From NCBI RefSeq assembly GCF_000371785.1, contig NZ_AQUI01000002.1, positions 1,467,276 through 1,531,275 of the forward strand: 64,000 nucleotides of DNA, written 5' to 3'. The notes beneath the pieces are model-generated. The model was not told the DNA's origin. It saw only the letters and a program-made list of their open reading frames with translations, and did no database searches. Made by a program: the position numbers and the translations under genes. Shown here in pieces: positions 10,106 to 19,582 of this stretch; the stretch's first letter is position 1, and each line of letters starts with the position of its first letter. This DNA comes from Actinopolyspora halophila DSM 43834 (GTDB lineage: Bacteria > Actinomycetota > Actinomycetes > Mycobacteriales > Pseudonocardiaceae).

Positions 10106-10750
10106 ATGCTCTACCGTCGGTGCTCCAGGCTCCTCGGCTCGGTCTCGGGAGGCGGTTTGTGCGCGGACCGGCAGCCACGGCGCAGACGTGATCCTGCCGC
10201 GACCAGAACGGCGTTGCTGCGGGCGGCTGCCGAACTGTTCGCCGAACGTGGGTTCGACCAGACCACGGTCCGGGACGTCGCCGCCCGTGCCGAGGTGAAC
10301 CAGGCCCTGCTGTTCCGCTACTTCGGCTCCAAGCAGGAACTGTTCGCGGAGGTGCTCAGTCACAACAGCGAGGCCCTGCTGGACAGCGTCGCCACTCCGG
10401 AGTTGCCGAGGCGGATACTGGAGAACGTGCTCGCCGACCGTGCCGGTTCCGGAGCCGAACACACGATCGTGACCATGCTGCGTTCGCTCAGCGACGAGCG
10501 GGCGGCGCGGGTGCTGCGTGACGAACTCGGCGGTTCCTACGTCGAACGCCTCGCACGGCTCAGCGACGCGGCGGACGCGGACTTGCGCGCGGATCTGGTG
10601 CTGGCCTGGCTGTTCGGTATCGGCATGATGCGTTCCGTGCTGGGCAAGGACCCGCTCGCTGAAGCCTCCGACGAGGTGGTCGTCGGGCACGTGACCCGTG
10701 CGGTCTCGTTCCTGCTGGAAAAGAGCGCTTCCTCCGAGGAGGAGGACTGA
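10106..10750 (+). CDS. TetR family transcriptional regulator
   Basis: Up to 214 residues. The helix-turn-helix is clear: RTALLRAAAELFAERGF, QTTVRDVAARAEVNQALLFRYFGSKQELFAEV. The C-terminal half is a helical ligand domain ending in an acidic tail. The start is uncertain: residues 1-30 (Arg/Cys/Gly-rich) are not typical, and a TTG at 10157 or another downstream site could be used. The likely target is the perfect palindrome 65 nt after its stop, ahead of the P450 gene, so I infer local control of the P450-ferredoxin pair. Confidence 0.85.
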   Translation: MLYRRCSRLLGSVSGGGLCADRQPRRRRDPAATRTALLRAAAELFAERGFDQTTVRDVAARAEVNQALLFRYFGSKQELFAEVLSHNSEALLDSVATPELPRRILENVLADRAGSGAEHTIVTMLRSLSDERAARVLRDELGGSYVERLARLSDAADADLRADLVLAWLFGIGMMRSVLGKDPLAEASDEVVVGHVTRAVSFLLEKSASSEEED

Positions 10751-10814
10751 AACGCGCGGAACGCCACCTGTTCGGCGGAGTGCTCGCTCTGGTGCCACTT
10801 CCTACTATGAGCTT

Positions 10815-10832
10815 AGTAAGCAGTTGCTTACT
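10815..10832. promoter_or_regulatory. Palindromic operator candidate upstream of the P450 gene
   Basis: AGTAAGCA-GT-TGCTTACT is a perfect 8-bp inverted repeat with a 2-nt centre, placed 26 nt before the P450 ATG and 65 nt after the tetR stop. Its length and symmetry suit a TetR dimer. No second copy is visible ahead of tetR itself, so control of the P450 operon rather than autoregulation is the simpler reading. Confidence 0.7.
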
Positions 10833-10858
10833 GCTGTCTCGTGTCCGGGGAGCCGAGC

Positions 10859-12067
10859 ATGACCACGATCGACCCGACGCCGCGAACCTATCCGTTCAGT
10901 GCCCCCGACCGACTGCGGTTGGACCCGTTCTACGCGGAGCTGCGCAAGCAGGAACCGGTGTCGAGGGTGCGTCTTCCCTACGGGGAGACCGCGTGGCTGG
11001 CCACGCGGTACTCCGATGTGCGAACCGTCTTCGCCGATCCGCGTTTCAGTCGCGCCGAATCGGCCGAGCGGGACGAACCGAGAACGCGACCGACACAGCA
11101 GCGCACGGGGATCCTGACGATGGACCCTCCCGAGCACACCAGGCTGCGCAAGCTGGTCGCCAAGGCGTTCACCGCGCGGAGGGTGGAGCAGCTGCGGCCG
11201 CGCGCCCAGCGGATAGCCGACGACCTCGTCGGCCGGATGCGCCGGAAGGGAGCCCCGCTGGACCTGGTCGAGGAGTTCGCCCTCCCGCTTCCGATCACCG
11301 TGATCTGCGAACTGCTCGGGGTGCCCTACGAGGACAGGGAGGACTTCCGGGTCTGGTCCGATGCGTTCCTGTCCACGAGCAAGCTCTCCGAACAGCAGGT
11401 CGAGGACTACGTCGCGCAGATGAGGGCCTACATGGCCGGGTTGGTCGAACAACGCCGTGCCCGCCCCGAGGACGATCTGTTGAGCGGACTCATCCAGGCG
11501 CGTGACGAACAGGACAAACTCTCCGAGACGGAGCTGCTGGACCTGGCAGTCGGCCTGCTGGTCGCGGGCCACGAGACCACGGCCACCCAGATCCCCAACT
11601 TCGTCTACGTGCTGCTGACCCATCCTGCCGAGCTCGAGTGGCTGCGGAACTCCCCGGAGCGGATTCCCGAGGCCGTCGAGGAACTCATGCGCTTCGTTCC
11701 GCTCGGCGTCAACGCGGCGTTCCCCAGGTACGCCCTGGAGGACGTGGAGCTGGGTGGTGTGCTGATCCGCGCGGGTGAGCCGGTGCTGGCCAGTCTGGCC
11801 TCGGCCAACCGCGACGAGGAGGTCTTCGAGCGGCCGGAGGAGCTGAACCTGGCGCGCGAGTCCAACGCGCACATCGGTTTCGGCCACGGCCCGCACCACT
11901 GCCTGGGAGCCCAGCTGGCGCGGATGGAGCTGCAGGTGGCGCTCGGTACTCTGCTGGGCGAGTTCGCGGACCTGCGTCTCGGGGTGTCCGAGCAGGACGT
12001 GTCGTGGAAGACCGGGATGCTGGTGCGCGGGCCCCAACGTCTTCCGGTCGCCTGGGGAGCGGACTGA
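10859..12067 (+). CDS. Cytochrome P450
   Basis: 402 residues, normal for a soluble bacterial CYP. The motifs are the I-helix AGHETTAT, the K-helix ExxR in AVEELMRF, and the heme-binding FGHGPHHCLGAQLAR with the axial cysteine. TMDPPEHTRLRKLVAKAFTARRV is also typical of class I actinobacterial CYPs. The ATG at 10859 has a GGGGAG site 6 nt upstream; a GTG six codons earlier (10841) is the alternative. It needs electrons from a ferredoxin, and one is encoded 53 nt downstream. The substrate cannot be read from sequence; SAM-independent monooxygenation is assumed from the family. Confidence 0.95.
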   Translation: MTTIDPTPRTYPFSAPDRLRLDPFYAELRKQEPVSRVRLPYGETAWLATRYSDVRTVFADPRFSRAESAERDEPRTRPTQQRTGILTMDPPEHTRLRKLVAKAFTARRVEQLRPRAQRIADDLVGRMRRKGAPLDLVEEFALPLPITVICELLGVPYEDREDFRVWSDAFLSTSKLSEQQVEDYVAQMRAYMAGLVEQRRARPEDDLLSGLIQARDEQDKLSETELLDLAVGLLVAGHETTATQIPNFVYVLLTHPAELEWLRNSPERIPEAVEELMRFVPLGVNAAFPRYALEDVELGGVLIRAGEPVLASLASANRDEEVFERPEELNLARESNAHIGFGHGPHHCLGAQLARMELQVALGTLLGEFADLRLGVSEQDVSWKTGMLVRGPQRLPVAWGAD

Positions 12068-12120
12068 TAGGAGTTTTCCCGACCGGGACATCGGTGGATA
12101 CGTATCTTGGAGGTTTTCGG

Positions 12121-12342
12121 ATGAGCTGGCGGGTCGAAGTCGACGGTGCGACGTGCATCGGATCGGGCATGTGCTCCGCGATAGCGGAAGGGTATTTCGA
12201 ACTGGTGGACGGGGTCTCCCAGCCGGTGCGCACCGAGGTCGATCCGACGGACGACGTCGTCGACGCGGCGGAGTCCTGTCCCGTGGAGGCGGTCATCGTG
12301 CGGGACGCGGACTCGGGGCGGAAGTTGGCCCCCGAGTACTGA
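12121..12342 (+). CDS. 3Fe-4S type ferredoxin
   Basis: 73 residues. The cluster ligands are visible as CIGSGMC near the N-terminus and CPVEAV near the C-terminus, with the second position of the classical CxxCxxC replaced. That pattern marks the single-cluster 3Fe-4S ferredoxins that serve actinobacterial P450s. An upstream GGAGG site (12110-12114) supports this ATG over the longer frame from 12004, which lies inside the P450 gene. It is the probable redox partner of the P450. Confidence 0.92.
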   Translation: MSWRVEVDGATCIGSGMCSAIAEGYFELVDGVSQPVRTEVDPTDDVVDAAESCPVEAVIVRDADSGRKLAPEY

Positions 12343-12532
12343 TCGGTTTTCCCGTTCCGGCAGTCGGAGGTACTCACCCGGCAGCGTGGTTGTCTCCGCG
12401 CCGTCGGAGCCGGAACTCGCCGCGCCCGGACACGTCTTCGCGGGAGGGACTCCGGTCGACACGGTGGGGTCGATCACCACGTGTTCGACTACCCGTCACG
12501 CGTTCCGCGGTGGCGGGTTAGGCTGGGGCACC

Positions 12533-13171
12533 ATGTCGCGACCCCGCCGAATCGGCGTCATGGGGGGTACCTTCGACCCCATCCACCACGGCCATCTCGT
12601 CGCAGCGAGCGAGGTGCAGGCCCAGTTCGGCCTGGAGCAGGTGCTCTTCGTCCCGACGGGACAGCCCTGGCAGAAGGGCCACGAGGACGTCAGCTCGGCC
12701 GAGGACCGGTACCTGATGACGGTGATCGCCACGGCCTCGAACCCGCGGTTCTCGGTCAGCAGGGTGGACATAGAGCGTGGTGGTCCGACCTACACCATAG
12801 ACACCCTGTCCGATCTGCAGCGCCAGTACCCGGACGCGCAGCTGTACTTCATCACCGGTGCGGACGCGCTGGAGCAGATACTCTCCTGGCACCGGGTCGA
12901 GGACCTGTTCGACCTGGCCCACTTCATCGGGGTCACGCGTCCGGGCTACGCGCTCGACGACGAGCACCTGCCGAAGGGTTCGGTCACGCTGGTCGAGATA
13001 CCGGCCATGTCCATTTCCTCCACCGGCTGCCGTCAGCGCGTCTCCGGCGGGATGCCCGTCTGGTACCTCGTCCCCGACGGGATCGTGCAGTACATCAGCA
13101 AGCGCGGGCTGTACCGCACGTTCGGGCAATCACCAGCACCGGAGTGGGGACCGAACCCGAGCGGCGCGTGA
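12533..13171 (+). CDS. nadD: Nicotinate-nucleotide adenylyltransferase
   Basis: 212 residues. It adenylates nicotinate mononucleotide in NAD synthesis. The nucleotidyltransferase signature [12 protein letters not shown] is at residues about 10-21 and the C-terminal ISSTGCRQR matches the ISST-x-x-R motif. [10 protein letters not shown] and FITGADAL are further NadD features. It belongs to the conserved nadD-rsfS neighbourhood, but here rsfS is 12 kb away, because the lectin/RHS/immunity island sits between them. The frame extends upstream to 12386 without a better start. Confidence 0.95.
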   Translation: MSRPRRIGVMGGTFDPIHHGHLVAASEVQAQFGLEQVLFVPTGQPWQKGHEDVSSAEDRYLMTVIATASNPRFSVSRVDIERGGPTYTIDTLSDLQRQYPDAQLYFITGADALEQILSWHRVEDLFDLAHFIGVTRPGYALDDEHLPKGSVTLVEIPAMSISSTGCRQRVSGGMPVWYLVPDGIVQYISKRGLYRTFGQSPAPEWGPNPSGA

Positions 13172-13460
13172 CGTCCGTGCGCTGAACCACTTCAGCCGGT
13201 CACCTCGGGCCATTCGTGGGTGTAGGTTCGGCCTCCGGCCGCGCGAGCTGGTCACTGTCCAGTTCGCCCCCATCCCGGCCAGGGCTGCGGGAGGCCGATG
13301 CCTGCTTCCGTCCGCCTCGTAGGCGCGGTGCCGTCGGTTGGCCGCCGTCACCGATACGTACCTGGCTCCTACCGCAGGCGCTCCTCGGTGGCCACATCAC
13401 CGCTGTCGGGCTGCCTCATTCCCCGGGACATGTTTCCCAGCGCTGCGCTGCCCTCGGGTT

Positions 13461-14072
13461 TCAGTACCACATTTGGTTTTTGACACCGGCGAGAGATTCC
13501 CACAGGTGTACTTCGCTGCCGTTCTGGCCGATGTTGTTGAGGTTCGCGTCCAGGTACTGGCCGCTGTGCACGCTGCTGATCCGAAAACTCCCTCCGGAGG
13601 ACTCCTCGAGTTTCCACTGCTGATTCTTGACGCCGGCGAGGGGCTCCCACAGGTGTACTTCGCTGCCGTTCTGGCCGATGTTGTTGAGGTTCGCGTCCAG
13701 ATGCTGGCCGCTGTAGTGGTTGATGAATCGGCGATACCCGTTGTCGGTGGTTTCCGACCACCACCACTGGTTGGTGTTTCCGTCCGTGCAGGTCCACAGC
13801 TGGACTTTCGTTCCGTTCTCACCGATCGTGTTGAGATCCGCGTCCAGGCAGAAGTCGTTGTAGGAACTGGCGATGAAGAAGGGCCCTTCGGCTCCATCCG
13901 GGATGTGGGGTGGTCTTGCCGCCCGCGATTGCGCTCCGGAAGCCGGACGTAATGTCAAGCCTGTTTCGTCCGAGGAGGTTCGGGCAGCGGCGGTGAAGTT
14001 AGGCGTCGCACACAACGCGAATACCGACATCGCCATGATGACAGTTCCGAGGGAACGGTGTGTTTTGCTCAT
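13461..14072 (-). CDS. Secreted ricin B-type lectin (CBM13-like)
   Basis: 203 residues from an ATG with AGGAG upstream. An N-terminal signal peptide (about 1-29, with VIMAMSVFALCATPNFTAAA) is followed by a linker, then three QxW-type repeats over about residues 65-203. Each has a D-A-N/D-L-N core (CLDADLNTIGENG, HLDANLNNIGQNG, YLDANLNNIGQNG) and a closing NQWWW, NQQWK or NQMWY. The repeats show a near-duplicated DNA stretch (13480-13553 and 13627-13700). No enzyme domain is attached, so it is probably a free extracellular carbohydrate binder. It is divergent from the RHS toxin gene, with a 272-nt shared control region. Confidence 0.85.
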   Translation of the reverse strand: MSKTHRSLGTVIMAMSVFALCATPNFTAAARTSSDETGLTLRPASGAQSRAARPPHIPDGAEGPFFIASSYNDFCLDADLNTIGENGTKVQLWTCTDGNTNQWWWSETTDNGYRRFINHYSGQHLDANLNNIGQNGSEVHLWEPLAGVKNQQWKLEESSGGSFRISSVHSGQYLDANLNNIGQNGSEVHLWESLAGVKNQMWY

Positions 14073-14344
14073 CGCATCTCCTTGTTGGTCACACGATCGC
14101 GTCGAACCTAGCGAGTGGGAGGACTCGCGCCAAGAAAAAATTTCGTGACAAATCGCATGCGGGTGTGCTGACGATTGTTGCAAACCTTTGTGGTCCATAT
14201 GGACGTATTTGCGGTCGAATAGTTTCAACCGTTGTATCGGGCTTTCGGATCCCCTAGCCTCCTTCGGCGGCGTGGAGAGATCGTGGTTGTTTCTCCGGTG
14301 GTCTCCGCGCGGACTGTTTCTCGTTTTCCTCACTGGGGGATGTC
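14073..14344. promoter_or_regulatory. Divergent control region of the lectin and RHS genes
   Basis: This AT-richer region has no gene. It contains the perfect 12-bp palindrome GTCCATATGGAC (14193-14204), about 120 nt from the lectin start and 140 nt from the RHS start. It is a good candidate for a shared operator. No regulator is encoded next to it. The palindrome is read directly; the role is inference. Confidence 0.45.
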
Positions 14345-17300
14345 ATGCCCGACGCACCGGCTGTGCGTATCGGAACGCGGCGCGGCACGGTGATCCTGAC
14401 GCTGTTGGTGTCCTGGACACTGCTGGTCTCGCTGGTCACCATCCCGACTCGAGCTGTCGCGGCCGAACCTCCTCGTGAGGATGCGGCCGAGTCGAGCACG
14501 TCGCGGACTCCGTTCACCTCGCTGTCGCACCACGGTTTGTCCCCGGACCAGCGGGCCCCGACCGAACCGTTCACCAAGCCAGGCCATCGAGACCGACAGC
14601 GGGCAGCACAGCCTCGTGTTCGCTCCGGTACGTCCGCGGCTGCAGGTAGCGGCGCCACCGATGTGCATCTGGCCCCGGGAACGCTGACCGGCAAGCTCTC
14701 GATGCGCCTGTACTTCAACCTGCCGGACACCGACTACGCCAAGATGTACTTCGATCTGCTGGACGAGTCCGGGCAATCGGTTGATCGCTGGTACGTCCAG
14801 TTCTTCCCCGAAGACCTGACGAAGCTGCGCTGCGGTGTACGCACGGCCTACTGCTACACCTTCAGTCCGTCATTGGGGGCAACTCCGCCACCGATCGAGG
14901 CCGGGCAGCAGTACAAGATCCGCCTCTCGGTCTCCTACGACCCGAAGCAGCCCGCTGTTGAGACACTGTCCAACGTCGCCTCACCGAGGCGTCTACCGGT
15001 GCCTCCGAAGCCTGAGTTCGGACACGGTCAGGGATGCTCCGCCGGAACGAGCCTGGGGTGCACATCGGTGCTCAACGGGTTGCGGGGCGACCCGGTCAAC
15101 ACGGCGACGGGGGCGTACAACCTCAACCGCACGGATCTCACGCTGCCCGGTTTCGGAGAGACCTTCGCCGCGGAGCGCACCTATGTTTCCTCGGACACCC
15201 GCGGCGGTGCGCTCGGGCCCGGGTGGAACTGGTCCTACGACATGCGCCTGTCTCCGCTGCCGAACGAACCGCGAGTGATCCTCCGTGCCGAGGACGGTTC
15301 GGAGGCGACGTTTCGGCGCTATCTGAGCGGCTATCGGGCACCACCGGGGGTGCGGACCCAGCTGTTCGCCAGGGACGGTGGAGGCTTCCGCGCGGTGACC
15401 CCGGATCAGCGCGAGCTGTTGTTCGCCGCCGACGGTCGCCTGCTGTCGATTCACGACCAACGGGGTCAAGGTCTCGAGTTCGGTTACGACGGCGGGAGTC
15501 TGCGCACCGTCACCGATGCGGCGGGCCGAACCGTCCGCGTCGAGCACCATTCGAACGGGCGCCTGGCCAAGCTCACCCTGCCCGACGAGCGGTACGTCTC
15601 CTACAGCTACGACTCCGAGGGCAGGTTGTCGGAGGTCCGCGACGCGGAGGGTGGGACCACCACCTACGGATACGATTCCGCCGATCGCCTGACCACCGTC
15701 ACCGATCCCGCGGGACGTGTCGTGGTCACCAACGTCTACGACCCGGACTCGGGCCGCATCGTCGAACAGCGCGACGGCAACGGGGCGAGCACCACTTACG
15801 CGTGGGATCAGGAAAAGCAGGAAGCCACCATCACCGGCCCGGACGGGCGCAAGAGCTACGACGGGTACCGCAACGGTGTACTGCAGTATCAGGAGAACGG
15901 AAACGGCGACCGCACGCTGTATCGCTTCGACGAGGATCTCGAGTCGAGCCTGGTCGTCGATCCGCTGGGACGCCAATACCGCATGGCCCACGACTCGTCG
16001 GGCAATCTCACTTCGGTCGGCGCGCCCGAATCCGGGTTGAACGTCACCGCGAAATACGACACGCACAACAACCCGACGTCACGGAGCAACGAGACCGGCG
16101 ACGTCGTCGAGCAGCGGTTCAACGACTACGGCGAACGCACGACGGTGACAGCCGCCGACGGAACCCAGCGGCGCTTCACCTATGACGACCGCGGACTGCT
16201 CACCTCGGTGACCGACGAACGCGGCGATGTGACGCGGTACGAGTACGACGCGGCGGGCAATCGCGTCGCCGAGATCAGTCCACTCGGCAACCGCACCACC
16301 TTCGGATACGACAGCACCGGGAACATGATCTGGTCGGTCGGCCCGCGCGGCAACGTCGAGGGGGCGGATCCGAGCGAGTTCCGGACCACCTACGAGTACG
16401 ACGCGTTGGACCGGCTGCGTAGCGTCACCGATCCACGCGGGAACAAGCGGACGATCTCCTACGACGGTTCCGGCAATCGAACTTCCACGACCGACGCGGC
16501 CGGAAACACCACCCACTACGAGTACGACGACGCGAGCCGCCCGGTCAGCACGACCGATCCGCTGGATCGCACCAGCACGTACACCTACACACCGGGTGGG
16601 CTGCTGAAGTCGAAGACGAATCCGGCCGGAGAACGCACCAGCTACACCTACAACGCCGCCGGACTGCGGAAAAGCGTGACCACACCGCGCGGCAACGTTT
16701 CCGGGGCGGACTCCGTCCGGTTCACCACCACGTTCGAGTACGACTTCAACGGCAACCGCACGGCGATACATCGGCCCGCAGTCGGGGGTGGCACGAACAC
16801 GACCCGGACCACCTACGACGCGCTGGACCGGCCGGTCTCCGTGACCGACCCACTGGGCAACACCCGCGAGATCGAGTACGACGAGGCGGGCAATGTCACC
16901 GCGCGGATCGATGAGCTGGACAACGTCACCCGCTACGACTACGACGAGAAGAATCGACTGCTCAGCGTGACCGACCCGCGCGGTGCGGTCACCGAGTACG
17001 AGTACGACGTCGCGGGCAACCGCACCGCCACGATCAGCCCGCTGGGCACGAAACGCACGTGGACCTACGACGCCGACGGCCGCAAGACGAGCTCGGTCAG
17101 CGAACGCGGACACGCGGACGGTGCCGACCCGAGCAGGTTCACCACCCGATACTCCTACGACGCCGCGGGCAACCTCGTCAGCACCACCGATCCGCGCGGA
17201 AATTCCACCGAGCGCAGCTACGACGCCACGAACCTGCTGACCAGTCGCACCGACGCCAACGGCAACACGGTTCGATTCGGCTATGACGAGTCGAATCGAC

Positions 17301-19582
17301 TGGTCAGCGTACTGGGAAGCGATGCGGACAAGCCCGAGCAGGCGACTCGTCACGAGTACAACGCGGCCGGGGAACGCACGGCTCGCGTCGACCCGAACGG
17401 GAATCGCACCACATTCGCCTACGACGCGGCCGGACGGCTGATCGAACGCACCGACCCGCTCGGACGTTCCCGTACCTTCGACTACGACGCCAACGGAAAC
17501 CGGACGAAGATCGTCACTGCTCGGGGCAATGCGGCAGGGCAGCCCGGTGGTGCCGCCACCGAGGCAGCCGGCACCATCACCAACCGCTACGACCTGCACG
17601 GGCGTCTGGTCCGCAGTCAGCTCGGTGAGAACGGTCCGGTCCACACCCGGAGTTACGACGCGGCAGGCAGGCGGATCGGTACCTCCGATCCACGGGGGAG
17701 TTCCACCTACACCTACGACGCGGCGGACCGGCTGACTTCGGCGGTGCGCAACGGCGAGGCCTTCGAGTACGGTTACGACTCGAGTGACAACGTCACCCGA
17801 CGCAGCTTGCCCGACGGATCCACGGTCGAGGCCACGTTCGACGAGAACGGTCGTATGGTCAGCCAGACCACCGACGGTGGTACCACGAACTACGGTTACG
17901 ACACGTCGGGGAATCTCACCAGCATCCAGTACCCCGACACCACCGGTCACGTCGAGAAACGTTCCTACGACCGGCTCGGTCGCATCACCAGCGTCGGAAC
18001 GAGCAACCAGGACACACCGCTGGCGCGGTTCCGACTCACCCGCGACCCGGTCGGCAACCCGACAGAGATCGTGACCAACCGAAAAGGCACCAGCACCACC
18101 GCGAGCTACGACTACGACTCCGCGAACCGTGTGACGGCGGCCTGCTACGGCACCACCACGTGCACCGGAGCCGAGCACGCGGTGCGCTACGAGTACGACC
18201 TCCTCGGAAACAGGGTCACGGAAAACCGCACCGGCCTGGAGAACCCGGGCGAGTTCAACTACAACTACGACGCCGCCAACCAGCTCACCTCACGTGCCGG
18301 ACCGGACAAGACGACCGAATTCGGCTACGACGCCGATGGCAACCAGGTCCGCGCGGGTGAGTCCACCTACGAGTACGACCTCCGCGACCGGATGACGAGC
18401 GCGACCGTCGCCGGGACAACCACGGAGCTGTCCTACGACGCGCTCGGCAATCGCATCGCCGCCACCAGGGGAAGCGAGACCACGACCTCGCGGTGGGACA
18501 TCAACAATCCGCTGCCGCGGTTGGCGGTGCAGTTCCGTCCGGACGGCAGCCCCGATCGCAGTTACCGCGCCGGGCCCGGCGGCACTCCCGTGATGACCCG
18601 CACGGGCACCACGAACCAGTACTACGCCCACGACTGGATCGGCAGCGTCCGGGACGTCTTCTCCCAACAGGGCGAACAGCAGTACTCCTACGACTACGAA
18701 CCGTTCGGCAGCACACGAAACACCCAACAGCACGCCGAATCAGCACCCTCGAACCCGCTGCGTTTCACCGGCGCGTACCGCGACGACACGCTGGGGCTCC
18801 ACAACCTGCGGGACCGGCAGTACCGCGCGGAAACGGGACGGTTCACCAGCACCGACCCGGCGACACCACGTGCCGACGAGCCGCACACCTCGACCTACGC
18901 CTACGCCGCCGACCGGCCGGGCGTCGCCGTCGACCCCAGCGGCAGGTGCTGGTGGATCCCGGGGAGCGGAGAAAGCTCGTGTCCCGGTTCCGAGGCGCTG
19001 TCCGGGGTCGGAGAAGGACTCCATGCCGTCGGGTCCGCGACACTACGCGGTCTGCAGCAACCCGTGGAGGCCTTCCGCTCGACAGCGGATTCCTGCGACC
19101 GCGGCAACCGACAACTTCCGATCCTCGGCTGCGTCTACAACACCACCGGGGTCACGGCTTTCTGGGACCAGCTGGGCTCGGCACACCTGGCCAAGCAGAC
19201 CGACGACCGCTTCAGTCACCTCACCCAGGCGGCCATCGCCCTCGGTACACTCGGCAGAAATTCGCTGGGCGGACCAAGCGATGCTCCGGGAGTCAGTGGG
19301 CTCCCGCTAAAACTAGATAAATATAAGCTTGACAGGGATCATAATTTCCCCGCTATAGTCGATAATCACGCAAAAACGGGTAGTCATTTCAAGGTCGAAA
19401 GCAAAAGAGAGGGAGGTGTTTTTTCTCATTACTCGGATCTATATCAACTGGAAGGGGAACTTGACGGCAAGTCAGGTGTATTTGAATGGGTGGTCGATCA
19501 TGGCGCTGTGACACACAGAAGGTTTATTCCGAGAGTAGGAATAACGGGAGAAGCAAATCAGGTACCCGGGAATAAACGATGA
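14345..19582 (+). CDS. RHS/YD-repeat polymorphic toxin
   Basis: 1,745 residues. A signal-like N-terminus (about 12-40, VILTLLVSWTLLVSLVTIPTR) suggests Sec export. A DUF6531-like start of the RHS shell is near residue 247 (GDPVNTATGAYNLNRTDLTLPG); then dozens of YD repeats (YDAAGN, YEYD, GNRT) run to about 1460. The RHS core ends at about 1473-1530 with RFTGAYRDDTLGLHNLRDRQYR and VAVDPSGR, after which the toxin domain begins. The last ~95 residues (from about 1651) abruptly change to AT-rich codons and include SHFKVESKREGGV and SGVFEWVVDHGAVTHRRFIP. I cannot assign the tip to a named toxin family. The stop overlaps the first immunity gene. The role inferred is contact or secreted toxicity toward competitors. 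Confidence 0.9.
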   Translation: MPDAPAVRIGTRRGTVILTLLVSWTLLVSLVTIPTRAVAAEPPREDAAESSTSRTPFTSLSHHGLSPDQRAPTEPFTKPGHRDRQRAAQPRVRSGTSAAAGSGATDVHLAPGTLTGKLSMRLYFNLPDTDYAKMYFDLLDESGQSVDRWYVQFFPEDLTKLRCGVRTAYCYTFSPSLGATPPPIEAGQQYKIRLSVSYDPKQPAVETLSNVASPRRLPVPPKPEFGHGQGCSAGTSLGCTSVLNGLRGDPVNTATGAYNLNRTDLTLPGFGETFAAERTYVSSDTRGGALGPGWNWSYDMRLSPLPNEPRVILRAEDGSEATFRRYLSGYRAPPGVRTQLFARDGGGFRAVTPDQRELLFAADGRLLSIHDQRGQGLEFGYDGGSLRTVTDAAGRTVRVEHHSNGRLAKLTLPDERYVSYSYDSEGRLSEVRDAEGGTTTYGYDSADRLTTVTDPAGRVVVTNVYDPDSGRIVEQRDGNGASTTYAWDQEKQEATITGPDGRKSYDGYRNGVLQYQENGNGDRTLYRFDEDLESSLVVDPLGRQYRMAHDSSGNLTSVGAPESGLNVTAKYDTHNNPTSRSNETGDVVEQRFNDYGERTTVTAADGTQRRFTYDDRGLLTSVTDERGDVTRYEYDAAGNRVAEISPLGNRTTFGYDSTGNMIWSVGPRGNVEGADPSEFRTTYEYDALDRLRSVTDPRGNKRTISYDGSGNRTSTTDAAGNTTHYEYDDASRPVSTTDPLDRTSTYTYTPGGLLKSKTNPAGERTSYTYNAAGLRKSVTTPRGNVSGADSVRFTTTFEYDFNGNRTAIHRPAVGGGTNTTRTTYDALDRPVSVTDPLGNTREIEYDEAGNVTARIDELDNVTRYDYDEKNRLLSVTDPRGAVTEYEYDVAGNRTATISPLGTKRTWTYDADGRKTSSVSERGHADGADPSRFTTRYSYDAAGNLVSTTDPRGNSTERSYDATNLLTSRTDANGNTVRFGYDESNRLVSVLGSDADKPEQATRHEYNAAGERTARVDPNGNRTTFAYDAAGRLIERTDPLGRSRTFDYDANGNRTKIVTARGNAAGQPGGAATEAAGTITNRYDLHGRLVRSQLGENGPVHTRSYDAAGRRIGTSDPRGSSTYTYDAADRLTSAVRNGEAFEYGYDSSDNVTRRSLPDGSTVEATFDENGRMVSQTTDGGTTNYGYDTSGNLTSIQYPDTTGHVEKRSYDRLGRITSVGTSNQDTPLARFRLTRDPVGNPTEIVTNRKGTSTTASYDYDSANRVTAACYGTTTCTGAEHAVRYEYDLLGNRVTENRTGLENPGEFNYNYDAANQLTSRAGPDKTTEFGYDADGNQVRAGESTYEYDLRDRMTSATVAGTTTELSYDALGNRIAATRGSETTTSRWDINNPLPRLAVQFRPDGSPDRSYRAGPGGTPVMTRTGTTNQYYAHDWIGSVRDVFSQQGEQQYSYDYEPFGSTRNTQQHAESAPSNPLRFTGAYRDDTLGLHNLRDRQYRAETGRFTSTDPATPRADEPHTSTYAYAADRPGVAVDPSGRCWWIPGSGESSCPGSEALSGVGEGLHAVGSATLRGLQQPVEAFRSTADSCDRGNRQLPILGCVYNTTGVTAFWDQLGSAHLAKQTDDRFSHLTQAAIALGTLGRNSLGGPSDAPGVSGLPLKLDKYKLDRDHNFPAIVDNHAKTGSHFKVESKREGGVFSHYSDLYQLEGELDGKSGVFEWVVDHGAVTHRRFIPRVGITGEANQVPGNKR

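Noticed and set aside
13480-13700. Direct DNA repeat of ~74 nt
   Set aside because: Encodes successive lectin repeats; not a mobile or regulatory element.
16079-18178. 699-codon minus-strand frame inside the RHS gene
   Set aside because: It is a mirror of the YD repeats, with repetitive valine/glycine/arginine text and no start context.
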